From the NCBI GenBank assembly GCA_027922465.2, contig BQMF02000264.1:248001-312000 (forward strand): 64,000 nucleotides of DNA, written 5' to 3'. The notes under the pieces are model-generated. The model was not told the origin of the DNA, ran no database searches, and saw only the letters and a program-made list of their open reading frames with translations. The DNA comes from Turritopsis dohrnii. Taxonomy: Eukaryota > Cnidaria > Hydrozoa > Anthoathecata > Oceaniidae. The position numbers were made by a program, and so were the translations under genes. The number at the start of each line of letters is the position of its first letter. The stretch's first letter is position 1. Positions 9,981-22,450 of this stretch are shown here, piece after piece.

Positions 9981-11227
9981 CTTAATACCATCATTTAAAG
10001 CTTTATCTCATCCGAATCAAAGCTAGCGTACAAAGCAAAACTCTTCCACTGTCCAACTGCACTGACTGAAAAGAAATGGCGCACTACTTCACTGAAGACT
10101 AGCCTCTATTCTTATCTACCTTTGCTAGGCCAAATTTCAATACTGAACTGCGGCTATAAAAGTGAACGAGGAGGAGAAGGAAATGCCGGTTTTAACATAT
10201 ATTTCGCCCTATGGGGAAATATATAATTATGTTGTAAACTGACAGTGTAACAGTAGCTTTAAAACTATTCACAAGATAAAAGTAAACAAAACAGACGTTT
10301 GTTGATCGTATTTGGTGATCAGTGAGTTTTCTTTGTTTTATGCGTATATAAAACATACATATTTAATTTGCTTTCACATTTCAGTCTTCTTCCACATATC
10401 GGAATTAACAAGGCTTCCTAAAAAACTGGCTTTGTCGAAATATTTAAGCATATAAGTATGCCACTTACCAGGCCCACAATAAACCAAAACATTTGTTTTC
10501 GGACAAAAATTTGTTTTTGTTTCCGTTGTATAGCTTGCAATGTATAGCTTGCTGTGTGTGAAAATTGGCATGCTTGAGCGCGGGGGCATTTTTAGCTAAA
10601 GCTACATGCTAGTATATATGTTGGTTCTTGGAGGTAGCAGAGCTCTCATATCTGTAAAAAGTCTGTGACCAGTACATTAACACAAAACACCAAATCAGCG
10701 CTAGCTATCCAGAAATAATCAGCAGTATATAATCACAGGATCGTTTATAATATTAAGATCATTCATAATAATAAGAATTCCTTTGCTTTTGCAAAAACAA
10801 CGTCAGAACTCTACACTTTAAGCAAATTCACGTTTCGATTTTCTGGAGGCCGCACACACCTTGATAAAACAGTTTTAGTCAACAATTAATAAGCACTTCT
10901 TAATTAAGCCACGATCAACGATCAACAAATAGCCTCTATTCCAGCCTAAAACCCAAGGTTTGTGTTTTTAGCGGTACTGGCCTACGACTGGCGACAAAAA
11001 TTTGTGGGCGGCAAAAACACGAATCCTGATGAAAGGTCAGTTGCTTCTGCGCTGACCAAAAATACAACTAAAATTTCTGTCTAGAAATACTGCTCTATAT
11101 CCTGTTTTACAATGATTTATATATCAATAATGTACATAAAAATAACAAAGAATTTGTAAATTTCTTCGAAAATTCCAGCAAATTATCCACCCTGCAACTT
11201 GCAAATTTAAAATAATTTACTTTGCAG
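9981..11227. other. Non-coding region with scattered repeat fragments
   Basis: No gene was recognised. GAACTGCGGCTATAAAAGTG at about 10144 recurs inverted near 35855-35885. A 105-bp block at 10515-10620 recurs at 40733-40842. At 11027-11050 a short TGCGCTGACCAAAA stretch resembles the R1 end. Confidence 0.5.
10515..10620. repeat. Dispersed repeat R2, copy 1
   Basis: About 105 bp, nearly identical to 40733-40842 in the same orientation. Shared blocks are TTTCCGTTGTATA, GCTTGCAATGTATAGCTTGC, GGCATGCTTGAG and GGGGGCATTTTTAGCTAAAG. Confidence 0.8.
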
Positions 11228-11283
11228 ATGAGAATATCGAAAGAAGAACGTGAACAGAACAAACGAACGTTTCGCTACAAAAG
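11228..11283 (+). other. Isolated exon-like segment (weak)
   Basis: An acceptor-like TTTACTTTGCAG is followed by ATGAGAATATCG..., a 56-nt open segment (MRISKEEREQ..., very basic), then a GTAATAAG donor. No partner exon on this strand was found, and the next 4 kb downstream is the antisense of the TPR gene. It may be chance or a transposon exon. Confidence 0.2.
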
Positions 11284-11390
11284 GTAATAAGTTTCGAAAT
11301 GCTGTAGTTAAAGGAAATATTTGAAACGAAATAAACTAATTCAGTACTAATAATATGTTATAATATGTTACAACGTGGTTTCTCGTTTAC

Positions 11391-13525
11391 CTAACACAAC
11401 TGCCAACATTTCGTAGCCAACGTATCCGGGTGCTCTATTCCAAGTACTGATACTTTTGAATTCAACAATTCCTTGAACATTTCGACTGCCTCGTCGTATT
11501 TTCCTTGGTTACTTAACACTAATGCCAAGTTATTTTTCGTAGCCAACGTGTCTGAGTGGGCCACTCCAAGTACTGATACTGTTGAATTCAACACTTCCTT
11601 GAACATTTCGACTGCCTCGTCGTATTTTCCTTGGTTACATAACACTAATACCAAGTTATTTTTCGTAGCCAACGTGTCTGGGTGGTCCACTCCAAGTACT
11701 GATACTGTTGAATTCAACACTTCCTTGAACATTTCGACTGCCTCGTCGTATTTTCCTTGGCTATTTAGCGTGGCTGCCAAGTTATGTTTCGTAGCCAACG
11801 TGTCCGGGTGGTCCACTCCAAGTACTGATACTGTTGAATTCAACACTTCCTTGAACATTTCGACTGCCTCGTCGTATTTTCCTTGGTTACGTAACACTAA
11901 TGCCAAGTTATGTTTCGTAGCCAACGTGTCCGGGTGGTCCACTCCAAGTACTGATACTGTTGAATTCAACACTTCCTTGAACATTTCGACTGCCTCGTCG
12001 TATTTTCCTTGGTTACGTAACACTAATGCCAAGTTATGTTTCGTGGTCAACGTGTGCGGGTGGTCCACTCCAAGTACTGATACTTCTGAATTCAACACTT
12101 CCTTGAACATTTCGGCTGCCTCGTCGTATTTTCCTTGGCTATTTAGCGTGGCTGCCAAGTTATGTTTCGTAGCCAACGTGTCCGGGTGGTCCACTCCAAG
12201 TACTGATACTGTTGAATTCAACACTTCCTTGAACATTTCGACTGCCTCGTCGTATTTTCCTTGGTTACGTAACACTAATGCCAAGTTATGTTTCGTAGCC
12301 AACGTGTCCGGGTGGTCCACTCCAAGTACTGATACTGTTGAATTCAACACTTCCTTGAACATTTCGACTGCCTCGTCGTATTTTCCTTGGTTACGTAACA
12401 CTAATGCCAAGTTATGTTTCGTGGTCAACGTGTGCGGGTGGTCCACTCCAAGTACTGATACTTCTGAATTCAACACTTCCTTGAACATTTCGGCTGCCTC
12501 GTCGTATTTTCCTTGGTTACATAACACTGATGCCAAGTTATTTTTCGTAGCCACCGTGTCCGGGTGGTCCACTCCAAGTACTGATACTTTTGAATTCAAC
12601 ACTTCCTTGAACATTTTGACTGCCTCGTCGTATTTTCCTTGGCTATTTAGCGTGGCTGCCAAGTTATGTTTCGTAGCCAACGTGTCCGGGTGGTCCACTC
12701 CAAGTACTGATACTTTTGAATTCAACACTTCCTTGAACATTTCGACTGCCTCGTCGTATTTTCCTTGGTTACGTAACACTAATGCCAAGTTATGTTTCGT
12801 GGTCAACGTGTCTGGGTGGTCCACTCCAAGTAGTGATACTGTTGAATTCAACACTTCCTTGAACATTTTGACTGCCTCCTCGTACTTTCCTTGGTTACGT
12901 AACACTAATGCCAAGTTATGTTTCGTAGCCAACGTACTCGGGTGCTCCACTCCAAGTACTGATACTTCTGAATTCAACACTTCCTTGAACATTTCGACTG
13001 CCTCGTCGTATTTTCCTTGGCTATCTAGCGTGCCTCCTAAGTTATGTTTCGTAGTCAAGGTACTCGGGTGGTCCACTCCAAGTACTGATATATTTGAATT
13101 CAACACTTCCTTGAACATTTCGACTGCCTCGTCGTATTTTCCTTGGCTATTTAGCGTGGCTGCCAAGTTATGTTTCGTAGCCAACGTGTCCGGGTGGTCC
13201 ACTCCAAGTACTGATACTTTTGAATTCAACACTTCCTTGAACATTTTGACTGCCTCGTCGCATTTTGCTTGGTTAAGTAACACTAATGCCAAGTTATGTT
13301 TCGTGGTCAACGTGTGCGGGTGGTCCACTCCAAGTACTGATACTTCTGAATTCAACACTTCCTTAAACATTTCGGCTGCCTCGTCGTATTTTCCTTGGTT
13401 ACATAACGCTAATGCCAAGTTATTTTTCGCGGCCAACGTTTCTGGGTGGTCCACTCGAAGTACTGATACTTTTGAATTCAACACTTCCTTGAACATTTCG
13501 ACTGCCTTGTCGTATTTGCCGTTTT
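11391..13525 (-). repeat. Tandem 126-bp repeats encoding the TPR array
   Basis: 17 units of 126 bp (42 codons) are nearly identical at the DNA level. Units 9-11 and 12-14 form a repeated 378-bp block: the first member of the two triplets differs only in its first residues, and the other two members are the same in protein. That points to recent block duplication by unequal crossover or conversion. The uniformity also leaves a long stop-free antisense frame (11473-13596 on the plus strand), which is a by-product. Confidence 0.95.
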
Positions 13526-16500
13526 TTGATAGCACATCAGCTTCAATTATTGTTAATTCCTCAGATCGATTTATAAATAGGCTTTTGCAGTTCTGAATGA
13601 AATTGATAGTGGATTTGCGTTGACCACTATTTACTGCTGCTGTTGCTGTGTGGTGTATGACAGTGTTGATTAAATGGGATGGATCGAATTTTATGGTTAT
13701 CTGATCGACACATCTGAAAACATGATGCATCCAGATGTCACCAAAATTCTGATGATTCTTGTTGTCAATGGTTTTTATAAATTTTTCACACATTTGAAGG
13801 AAACCATTAACGACAATCTTTTGTTCTTCATCACTTAGATTTGCTCTGGTAACTTGTTGAACAAGGTTATGGATTGTCACGATGAAGCTTTTCTTCCCAT
13901 TTACAAACTGATCCGTAAGGGTAATCAAAGAGTACTTTGTTAAGTGGAAAAGGGAGTCTTTCAGTTGAAGTGTATTCACGCCTTCTGTATACAATAGCAG
14001 CTTTTCGTCAATTCTTTTTCCATCCATCAGGGAGAACATTCGTAATAGTTTGATGGAAAGAGGGTTTATCTTCAAGTGATCGAAAGCCATTTTCCATGTC
14101 GTTAATACTGTTTTTGCATTTAGAGTCAATTCACCCTTATCTATACTACACCACAATTCTTTAAACATCTTTTCGTGGCATTCCAAGAACTCGTGGATGC
14201 TCATTTTTGTGTATTGAATAAACGATGATGCCATTTGGAGGGCTATGGGTAATGAGCTGAGTACGGTTATCAGACGCTCGCAATCTGCAAGATTGAAACC
14301 ATCGCTAAGTTCTTTTGCAAGAAACTCCAATCCTTCACTAACTTCTAGAGGCATTAAATCAAGTTGTTTAAAGTCTTTCTTCCAAAATTGAAGTTGTGTC
14401 GTTATAATGATCTTGCGGAAATTTTTAGATGGTATTTTTGGCAGGAATTCGTCTAACACATGGCTTTTGTCTGCGTTGTCGAAAACCAACAAGCAACGTC
14501 TTGTAGATAGGTAGTTATATACTTGTGGAATCAGCACTTCCATCGAAACCGTTTGTTTAGTGTCAGTGGCAGATAGAAGACCAATGTATTTTGCGAAATT
14601 GAGGAAGAAGTTTTCAAGCGTTCCTTCAGATTCCGCATTTATAAACAAGACATTGTCGTCATATTGCTTTTTGTTTTCTTGACAATATCTTCGGATTAAT
14701 TCACTTTTTCCAACACCTGACAAGCCTTTTACAACAACAACGTCATGAATATTTAAAGCAGATTGTAAATCGGTCAGTTGCTTCTTCCGACCAACAAAAT
14801 TGGATATTGGATCGTTCAGCTGGAACATAACATTTCCCACGTCATTATAAATAACGGAATTCCTCATAACGCTCCATTCAGCTCTGGACATCCCCATTTT
14901 CAAAAACCAGTTCTTGTATCGCCTTATACAATCGTTGTAGTCAGCATCTGTTATGATCTCGCCATGATGGCTGCTCTTGATTCTTAGGTTATTGCATTCT
15001 TCCACAGCAGCATCTTCCCACTGCTGCAAAGAGCATATATTTTTATTTTTAAGTAATAAACGCATCAAGGGAATGTCAAAGAGCTTGGAATCCGTCTCGC
15101 CATTTATTGGGTAGATCAGATCCCATTGGTCATCTTTGATTATTTTGTTTTTTTTCTTCGTCTTCAATGTTGCCAGTTCCGTTTTGTGCGGCAAAAGGAA
15201 ATTATGGAGGTTTTTTTTATCTGTTGGCATCTTTTTTATCGTATGCATAAAATCTCTCAAGTATTTTGCAGAATGCCATTCAAGATTCTTTAACTCCAAA
15301 TTTCTTCTTCTACCAATTGCTGTAGTGAGTTGTTCCTGAAATATACAGAGTAAAAGATTTTATAATTACGATTAATGATGTCATAATGCTATTACTTTTC
15401 CTATTACATTGACATTGAAGCTTATCATTTCAACTTATATATTACATATTCAAATTCGCCAACGTCAGTTTACTCGTTTCTAAACTAGTTGTCCATACCA
15501 GCAACTATTCTTTGTGAATAAACGACCGCCTGCTTTGATGCGTTATGGCATGAGGACAACTTTCATCCAACGATTCAAATGTTTGGGAAAAGCGAGGATC
15601 TCAAAGAATGTGTTTTTTATACGAACCCAAATCTGAAGTCAGCCTCGCTCCCATAGCTTCTAACCTTTTCTATAGTGAACAAAATTAGTTCCAGGGAAAA
15701 TGACAACAACAACGAGTTCAAGTAATTACGACTATAGAAACCTGGACTGTAGGGACAACAACCTCGTACCCAGGGTTCGCTGCCGTCCGCATATCGAAAA
15801 GGCAAGAAACAATTTATTGATAGCATACAAAGAAACGAGGCGAATCTTGATTATTATCATTAACACAGCAGATATCTGAACAAAAAGTGAAATAATGCCA
15901 TTTCTAAAAAAAGGGTCAACCTTAGCGCAAGTTCTTACTCTTAGTGCTCACATCGATTCCATTGAGATGTTAGATTAACAGAGAAACAGGCAAAGATGCC
16001 GTTGTCAAAGTGTTTACACCAGGGTGGAGAAATTCTTTGTGGTAATTACGTTATACAGTGTAGATTTGCTCCTCTCCTGTTTATTCTTGCGCTAGATGAT
16101 GCTTTTTGTGAAACAAAAACTGACTTCTCACTAGAGAAGATCATGATATGAAACATTAGACAACCTTCAGTAGTTATCACTTAATGGATTTTGAAGATGG
16201 TATTGTCTTCAATCTGCATAGAACAGGCACAGTTTTCCCACTACGTTTCAATGGTAAGTTAAGAAATTAGGCGAGCTATCAACCACAACAACATTGGCTT
16301 CCTACAGTACGACCAAACTCAGAACACTTTAAGTGGAAACATTAAAACAAGTGAAAGCGTTCCAGATTTATAGATTTTTACATTGCAACCGGCAATAAAG
16401 AATTGCCTTAACATGAAAAAATGTTTAAAAATTTGGGAATCAAAATTGGGAGGAACACTTAAGATCCAATTGCTCAGAGCTACAGTCAAGAGTATCTTTT

Positions 16501-18455
16501 TAAATAGAGCAGAAAAATGGACCCTTACAAGTGGCATGAGCAGGAAATATAGGTGGTACCTACAGCTGACTGGTTAGAACCATACTTATATAATTATATA
16601 AATATAGCTAATTTTCATTCAATTTTACTTGAGTTTTACTTAATGATTGCCATTTTTGCATCCTCCTGATGCAGCATGCAGTGCTATTGTGGATTTGGGT
16701 TTTATGGATTTGAAAACAAAATATAATAGCACCTTTAATAGCTAAGATTGCTCTTTCTTTTGTCTGAGGGAACAGAAAGTTTCATACTTGGCTTAGAGAC
16801 CTAATCTAAGTCAATGATCACATGCATGGATATATATCGTTTTATACATTCTGATTCATGAAAAAATTAGTTTTCCACTATGATGTATGTTATATTTAGA
16901 GAGACAGGCAAACAAACAAGGACCTTTAAGAGGGTCTGAAATAATTATATTGCATCAATTTTAAAGGCTAATTAAAGGCTAATGACATGTATGAAAGAAG
17001 AAAGGATCAGTTAGTTAGCATGGTGGTCTGTTGGAAGTCCATACAAGTAAAAAGAAAAAAAGGAAGACCAGAAACAAGTCGTCTGGATTAATTATGAACA
17101 AACATTGCATTTCTAGCAGAAAAACTGAAACGTTCATCGATGATTGTGAAGAATGGTCAATAATGACTGAACGAGCTTGAAATAAGGATTAAGAAGCCAC
17201 ATCATATAATACTAATTTTACAATCCTAGGGAAGATTGGGGCTTACTAAAACACTTTTTGTTCATGACGAAGTGGTGCAATGGACATAAGTTACGTGCAA
17301 ATTTAGTCCATTGATCATTCCTTCATATCAATAATTTACTTTTTCGTGTTTAATAAGCGAGAAAACTGAACAAAAAGTGTTGCAACAAATGTCTGAAATA
17401 GGTCAGTTAAACATTGGTTGAAATTACGTTGACCTGTAATTTGACTTTGTTAAAGAAACCCTCTCTTTCATTATTAACTTCCATGTCTCATTAGGACCCG
17501 CAAGTCATTTCAAGAAATAAATGTGCTTTCATTGCATTGCTCTGGGCCATACTTCAAATGATAATTTCAAAACTTACATTGTTATCAACATCACTTGAGT
17601 CGCCAGCGGTGTTGGCAGGTACCCTGTTTAAATGAAAGTATAAAAGTTAGAAATAAGAAACAACAATAGAGAATTCAGGAGAGTTTTAAAAGATTCTGGA
17701 ATTGAATCCTTATTTCATGATGAATGATATTTTCTTCAAGAGCGTAGAAACTTTGGAAGTTTTCGTTTTTTTCCAGCTTTTGGAATTACTTTTATCCCAT
17801 ATTTAAGAAGCTTGTCATGAAATCTTGTTTCTTTCTTTTTTAATTTTCGTTTGTTTTTTTCAACAAAAAAATCACAATTCAGTAAAGCTACTTAGTCAAA
17901 CAAATAAAATATCGATATTGACTCTTGATCTTCAATAGATTACAAACGCTTGCTTTTAAGGTCTGTGCTTGAACAAAAAGGCTGCAAGGCTTCAAGATTT
18001 CAAGGCAATTTGCATTGAATAGCAGCCATAGAAGAGCGTTCATTTCTGTTTAAAAACCAATCTTAAGCAAATATAATTCGAAGTATCAAATTTTGGGTAA
18101 ATCTAGAAATGACTCCCAAATCTAAACTGTCACCTTTTAATTGTTATTTGTAGAAATGTTTATGAAAGTACCAGCAAAAGAAACCCAGGTATTTTAAGTA
18201 CTTTAATTCATGATCGGTGTTCTTAATTAAAAATCCTTATTTGGGTTTATGGTCACGCATAGTACCAAAAATGTCAAGTATTCAATCATAACCATACGTT
18301 TTGTCGATGATATCAAAACTTCAAAGCTTATGAAATTTAAGTCGTAAAATTTGTTAAAAGAATATGCAAAATATAATATTTATCATTTACTATCAGACAA
18401 GTCGTGATTGAAGTAAAACATCTTACGTGTGTGAAGGTGCTGCAGCAGTCGCCAT
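11391..18455 (-). CDS. NB-ARC NTPase with 17 kinesin-light-chain-type TPRs (NLR-like)
   Basis: The coding exons on the complement are 18427-18455 (ATG, MATAAAPSH), 17578-17623 and 11391-15335. The joins keep frame (phase 2, then phase 0) with GTAAG donors and AAACAG and ATTTCAG-type acceptors, giving 1339 aa. N-terminal residues about 40-180 contain QWDLIYPING and later W/R-rich segments that recall the DZIP3/HEPN-like domain of cnidarian NLR-like proteins (weak). The nucleotide-binding module has Walker A GLSGVGKS at about 229-236 and Walker B CLLVFDNAD at about 306-314, followed by helical winged-helix-like sequence. From about residue 630 there are 17 units of 42 residues with pattern NQGKYDEAVEMFKEVLNS, then SVLGVDHPDTLATKHNLA. 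Proteins of this kind are signalling NTPases of the STAND class, often proposed in innate immunity; ligand and partner are unknown. The last unit has a 4-nt deletion that shifts the frame and ends the protein after CWQLC. An upstream in-frame stop (TGAAAGTAA) supports the ATG chosen. Confidence 0.85.
15336..17577 (-). other. Intron 2 of the NB-ARC/TPR gene
   Basis: It is bounded by GTAAG (complement of 17573-17577) and an AG at 15336-15337. It holds a partial CCAACCTCG-family element at 15759-15810 (CCTCGTACCCAGGG then CATATCGAAAAGGCAAGAAAC, lacking the second arm). Otherwise it is unremarkable AT-rich sequence. Confidence 0.7.
15759..15810 (-). repeat. Deletion remnant of CCAACCTCG palindromic element
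   Basis: It contains the arm CAACCTCGTACCCAGGGTT and the core up to GGCAAGAAAC but not the closing arm. Compare the complete copy at 62302-62392. Confidence 0.7.
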
Positions 18456-18779
18456 AATCTTTCAGCAAGCACAATAGTTTATCGACGTTGCTTATTTACT
18501 TTCAAATAATTCTGTTGCTTTTGTAAGTTCTGCTGCTAAAAGGCAAAAATGTTTATAGTGCCTTCGCTCACATTTCAACTTTTATTGGCTTACAAAAATT
18601 TGATAGGCTATTTGTAAGTTCGTTTTAATTTCATTTGTCATTTATATAAACTGGCATGTATGATGTCTCAATACCTAACAACAAAGTAAAATGTCATAAT
18701 AAACCTGCTTCAAGATGGTGGAAAGTTAAGGGGTACTGGAATGAAATTCTTACTCTTATATCAAACATAAAGTTCTTAC

Positions 18780-21700
18780 CAAAGTAGTATTCCGCAATGG
18801 CCAAATGACGTGTTGTTGTATTGTTTGCTTTTGTTGGATGTGTTGATGACCTTGATTCTGCTAGTCAGGTGTTGGTTTTCTATTTCTTTCTCTGAAAAGT
18901 GAAAAGAGACCTAGTCATATTTTCAAAACATATTCTGCAATAGTTATTATAGTGAAATATGATTTCCTAAAATTTTAATTAACTAAAACCATTACTTTGA
19001 TGATCTGATGGAAAACAGATGAAGGAAGAATATTAAAAAGTTCAGAGAATCAATTGTTATGACTGTTGAACAATAGGAACTTTAATTATGTTTTTCTATG
19101 TTTTGTATTATGGAGCTTCTCTCCTTGCAAGACTGTAAACAGTTACCACTATACAAGGGGTTACAAAGAAGAAAACAGAGAGCCATATAAAGGAACGCAG
19201 ATGGAAATGATTGATGTACTTCTTTAGATATTCATGAAGACCTAAAAATGAAATCTTACATGAACAGTAATCTGCAAGCGTCCGATGACGTGTTGTTAAG
19301 TCGTGACTTTGTGTTGGGTATGCAGTTGTTTCTGTTCTGTTGGCGAGACCTTTTTTAGTGCTGAAAAGAGAAAAACTTGAATAAATGTTATAGAAAGTAA
19401 AATCCTTGACAGACTTAACTCTTGATATAATAACTCAAAAAAAAACAAAAAAAAAACCCCAAAAAACAATAGACCACGTTTTATGCAAACATTAAATTTT
19501 AAAAAAGTGATGCCATAGAAATAAGAAAAACATTCTGGCAATTCTGAAAACTAAATCAGCTTTATTATCCGCATACTCAATACTTGCAAAACAGTGTTCA
19601 ATCTTTAACTTACATGCGTTTATTGCTCAAGGTAACAAGTTTGGTTAATGGCTCTCTTTGAACGTAATTTAGTTCAATTGGTTTGCAACGGCAGTGTTTT
19701 CTGAAAGATAAAAACATCCAAGTACTGCCATACAATTTTAATAAAATGGGTCAAAACGAAACTTAAACCAGATTCATATGAAAATCTGTTATTCCTTGGA
19801 GACAATAGTAAGTAATCTCAGGTAATGTCAGGGGATATATCTATCAGTCGGATTAAGAATCTGATAAAAAAACAAAATTCCGAAATAGTTTAGTAAGGTA
19901 GGGTAGGAGAGTTTGTTGTGTTTTAGGCTGATGTCGATATGTTTTATTTAATTCATGTGACATTCCCTCAACATAGTTTCAGATTTATTAAAACATCTTC
20001 CGATGGAACTGAAAAAATAGATGCTAAATACCCAAAAATATCCACAAAGCAAATTTTTAATGTTGGAGCACTCAAAATTTAGACGCACCAAATCAAAAAT
20101 GTTAATCAATATGGATTCTTAATAATATTAAAAAACCTTACAGCAATGGTAACCAGCAATGATCTAATGCTATAGGATGCTACTTTTCGTAGAGTGTTCT
20201 TGGGTCAGTGAGGGAAGTGTTGCTTTAGTATTTCTTCTACTGAAAAAAACAACAAATCAACTAATTATTGATCATAACAATTGTTAAAGTAATTTAACTA
20301 TTGCGTCGAGACAGACAAAATAAAAATAGCTGATGACATTTTTTTTTTATCTTAAAGTTTTATCAGAAATGTATATCAAATAATTCAGAAAAACTTTGAA
20401 TATTAAATTTGCGTACTGAAAGAAATACTTACAAAGGATTGTTTTATCAATAGTCTACAGTTCTTTGTTGGACTGTTGAAACTCTCAACTTTGGTTGATG
20501 AAGTTCTCTTTTAATGCAAATTGTTTGTGTAATTGGCTGTAACGACCGCGTTTCCTGAAATATAAAAGCCTTCAGTTATCACCATGAATAAGTATAAAGT
20601 TGTGAAATTTTTAGCACACAAGTGTCTGAGTAACCCTGCAAGTGAAGAGAAAGAAGTCAGTAAGATACTTTACGCTGATTGGTATAGAAATCTACATTTC
20701 CTTGGAAGATAGGCAAGTCATTCCACCCAATACCTGTTTGGTTCTGCAGAAGTCACAATCTGAAACAAGATGTGGTATCTAGTTCTGCAACTTTGTTGCA
20801 ATAATGCTTTGCTGCTACTTTTAGTAAAATGTTCTTGGATCAGTTACCAAAGTGTTGCACTAATATTTCTGCCACTGAAAAAAAGGAAACAAACCTTGTA
20901 AATTGATGCATTAAATACTGGAAGATTAGGAGTACAGTTCTAAAAAGATATAGTGGAATCTACACAAAATTTAAAAATCTTACGACGAAGGCAATCTGCA
21001 ATAAGAGGAGGAAGTGTTGCTGTAGAGTTACTTTTCGTTGAATGTATTCTGAAAAAGAGAAACAAACCTTGTAAAATTTTGATCAAGAGCTATTAAGCAA
21101 TTGAAGTGAAAGTTTGATTGCAATAACTGTTTAAGTAACCTCTTAACAAACTTGATGCATGAAAAACTGGAAGATTAGGAGGACAGTTGAAAAGAGATAT
21201 AGTGGAATCTACACAAAATTTAAAAATCTCACGACAAAGGCAATCTGCAATAAGAGGAGGAAGTGTTGCTTTAGAGTTACTTTTCGTTGAATGTATTCTG
21301 AAAAAGAGAAGCAAACCTTGTTAAATTTTGATCAAGAGCTATTAAGCAATTGAAGTGAAAGTTTGATTGCAATAACTGTTTAAGTAACGTCTTAATAAAC
21401 TTGATGCATGAAAAACTGGAAGATTAGGAGGACAGTTGAAAAGAGATATAGTGGAATCTACACAAAATTTAAAAATCTTACGACAAAGGCAATCTGCAAT
21501 AAGAGGAGGAAGTGTTGCTTTAGAGTTACTTTTCGTTGAATGTATTCTAAAAAAGAGAAACAAACCTTGTTAAATTTTGATCAAGAGCTATTAAGCAATT
21601 GAAGTGAAAATTTGATTGCAATAACTGTTTACGTAACCTCTTAACAAACTTGATGCATGAAAAACTGGAAGATTAGGAGGACAGTTCTTAAAAGATATAG

Positions 21701-22450
21701 TGGAATCTACACAAAATTTAAAAATCTTACAACAAAGGCAATCTGCAATAAGAGGAGAAAGTGTTGCTTTAGAGTTACTTTTTGTTGGGTGTATTCTGAA
21801 AAAGAAAACAAACCTTAATTTTGATCAAGTTCTATGAAAAAGTAAGATCATGCTAACATTGATGAATTTGTTTGACAGACAACCTAAAGGCAGTCGTTGG
21901 CTACTTTTCATTTGAAGTTGAAATTTGAAGTTGTGAAAATTTAAGAAATGGAGAAATAAATGTCATTAGACAGTAGCGAAAAACTGAAACTTTATACTCA
22001 ATGAAATAACTGCAAAGGAATGCTTAATGTTTAGTTTACAGTATTTTTTACGCTGCTCAGATTATCACTTATGAGTGATGAGGTCCTCCTTTTACATAAT
22101 GTGACTACGTATTGGGCTGCAACGGCCGTGTTCTCTGAAATATAAATATATTCAATTATCACCATGAAAATAAAATCAGGAAACTAGATCAGAAAGAACA
22201 CAAAGCATCTTCCCAAAAACAGTGTGGTTTAAGGTGAAGAATGTGAGAAGAGCAGTATAAAATATCTTTTTCAAGTAGACAAAATTTTAGAAAGCATTAT
22301 GACAATCTACATAAATTCCATGAAAAAGAAGTAGAGGAATATTAAATTTGTAACTCACTTGTGCTTGTGTCACTGTGCAACCGAAGAAAAAGAAACTTGT
22401 TGAGACTGATACTTCAAGATGTTTACTGTACAAACTGCGATGAAATGGGC
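18780..22450 (-). other. Array of short, mostly non-coding exon-like cassettes
   Basis: Upstream of the NB-ARC gene on its strand, at least eleven short segments are framed by a TTTCAG/TTTTAG-type acceptor and a GTAAG/GTGAG-type donor. They are 18780-18891, 19260-19360, 19614-19700, 20142-20239, 20433-20554, 20734-20874 (weaker donor), 20984-21048, 21233-21297, 21482-21546, 21731-21795 and 22359-22450; another near 22012-22134 has a ruined donor. They fall into two sequence types: one begins near CGTTGCAACC-like text after the acceptor (19614, 20433, 22012), the other contains AGCAACACTTCC (20142, 20734 and the 65-nt ones). Most have stops in several frames and lengths not divisible by three. 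They are likely alternative 5'-UTR exons of the NB-ARC gene or a non-coding transcript; no transcript is available. The ATG exon itself probably starts at 18535, after a GCCTTTTAG acceptor. Confidence 0.55.
20902..21836 (-). repeat. 249-bp tandem repeat, about 3.7 units
   Basis: The units start at 20902, 21151, 21400 and 21649, with a few percent divergence. Each carries one 65-nt exon-like segment with donor and acceptor plus flanking intron-like sequence. The third unit has TTTTTTTAG instead of TTTTTCAG, and the second has GTGAG instead of GTAAG, so splice function is preserved despite change. Confidence 0.9.

Noticed and set aside
11473..13596. 707-codon open frame on the plus strand with periodic repeats
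   Set aside because: It is exactly antisense to the TPR array; identical 126-bp units keep all copies free of stops together. No splice or domain support.
21093..21563. Two 73-codon minus-strand frames of similar sequence
   Set aside because: They span exon and intron parts of the 249-bp tandem units and reflect the repeat, not a protein family.
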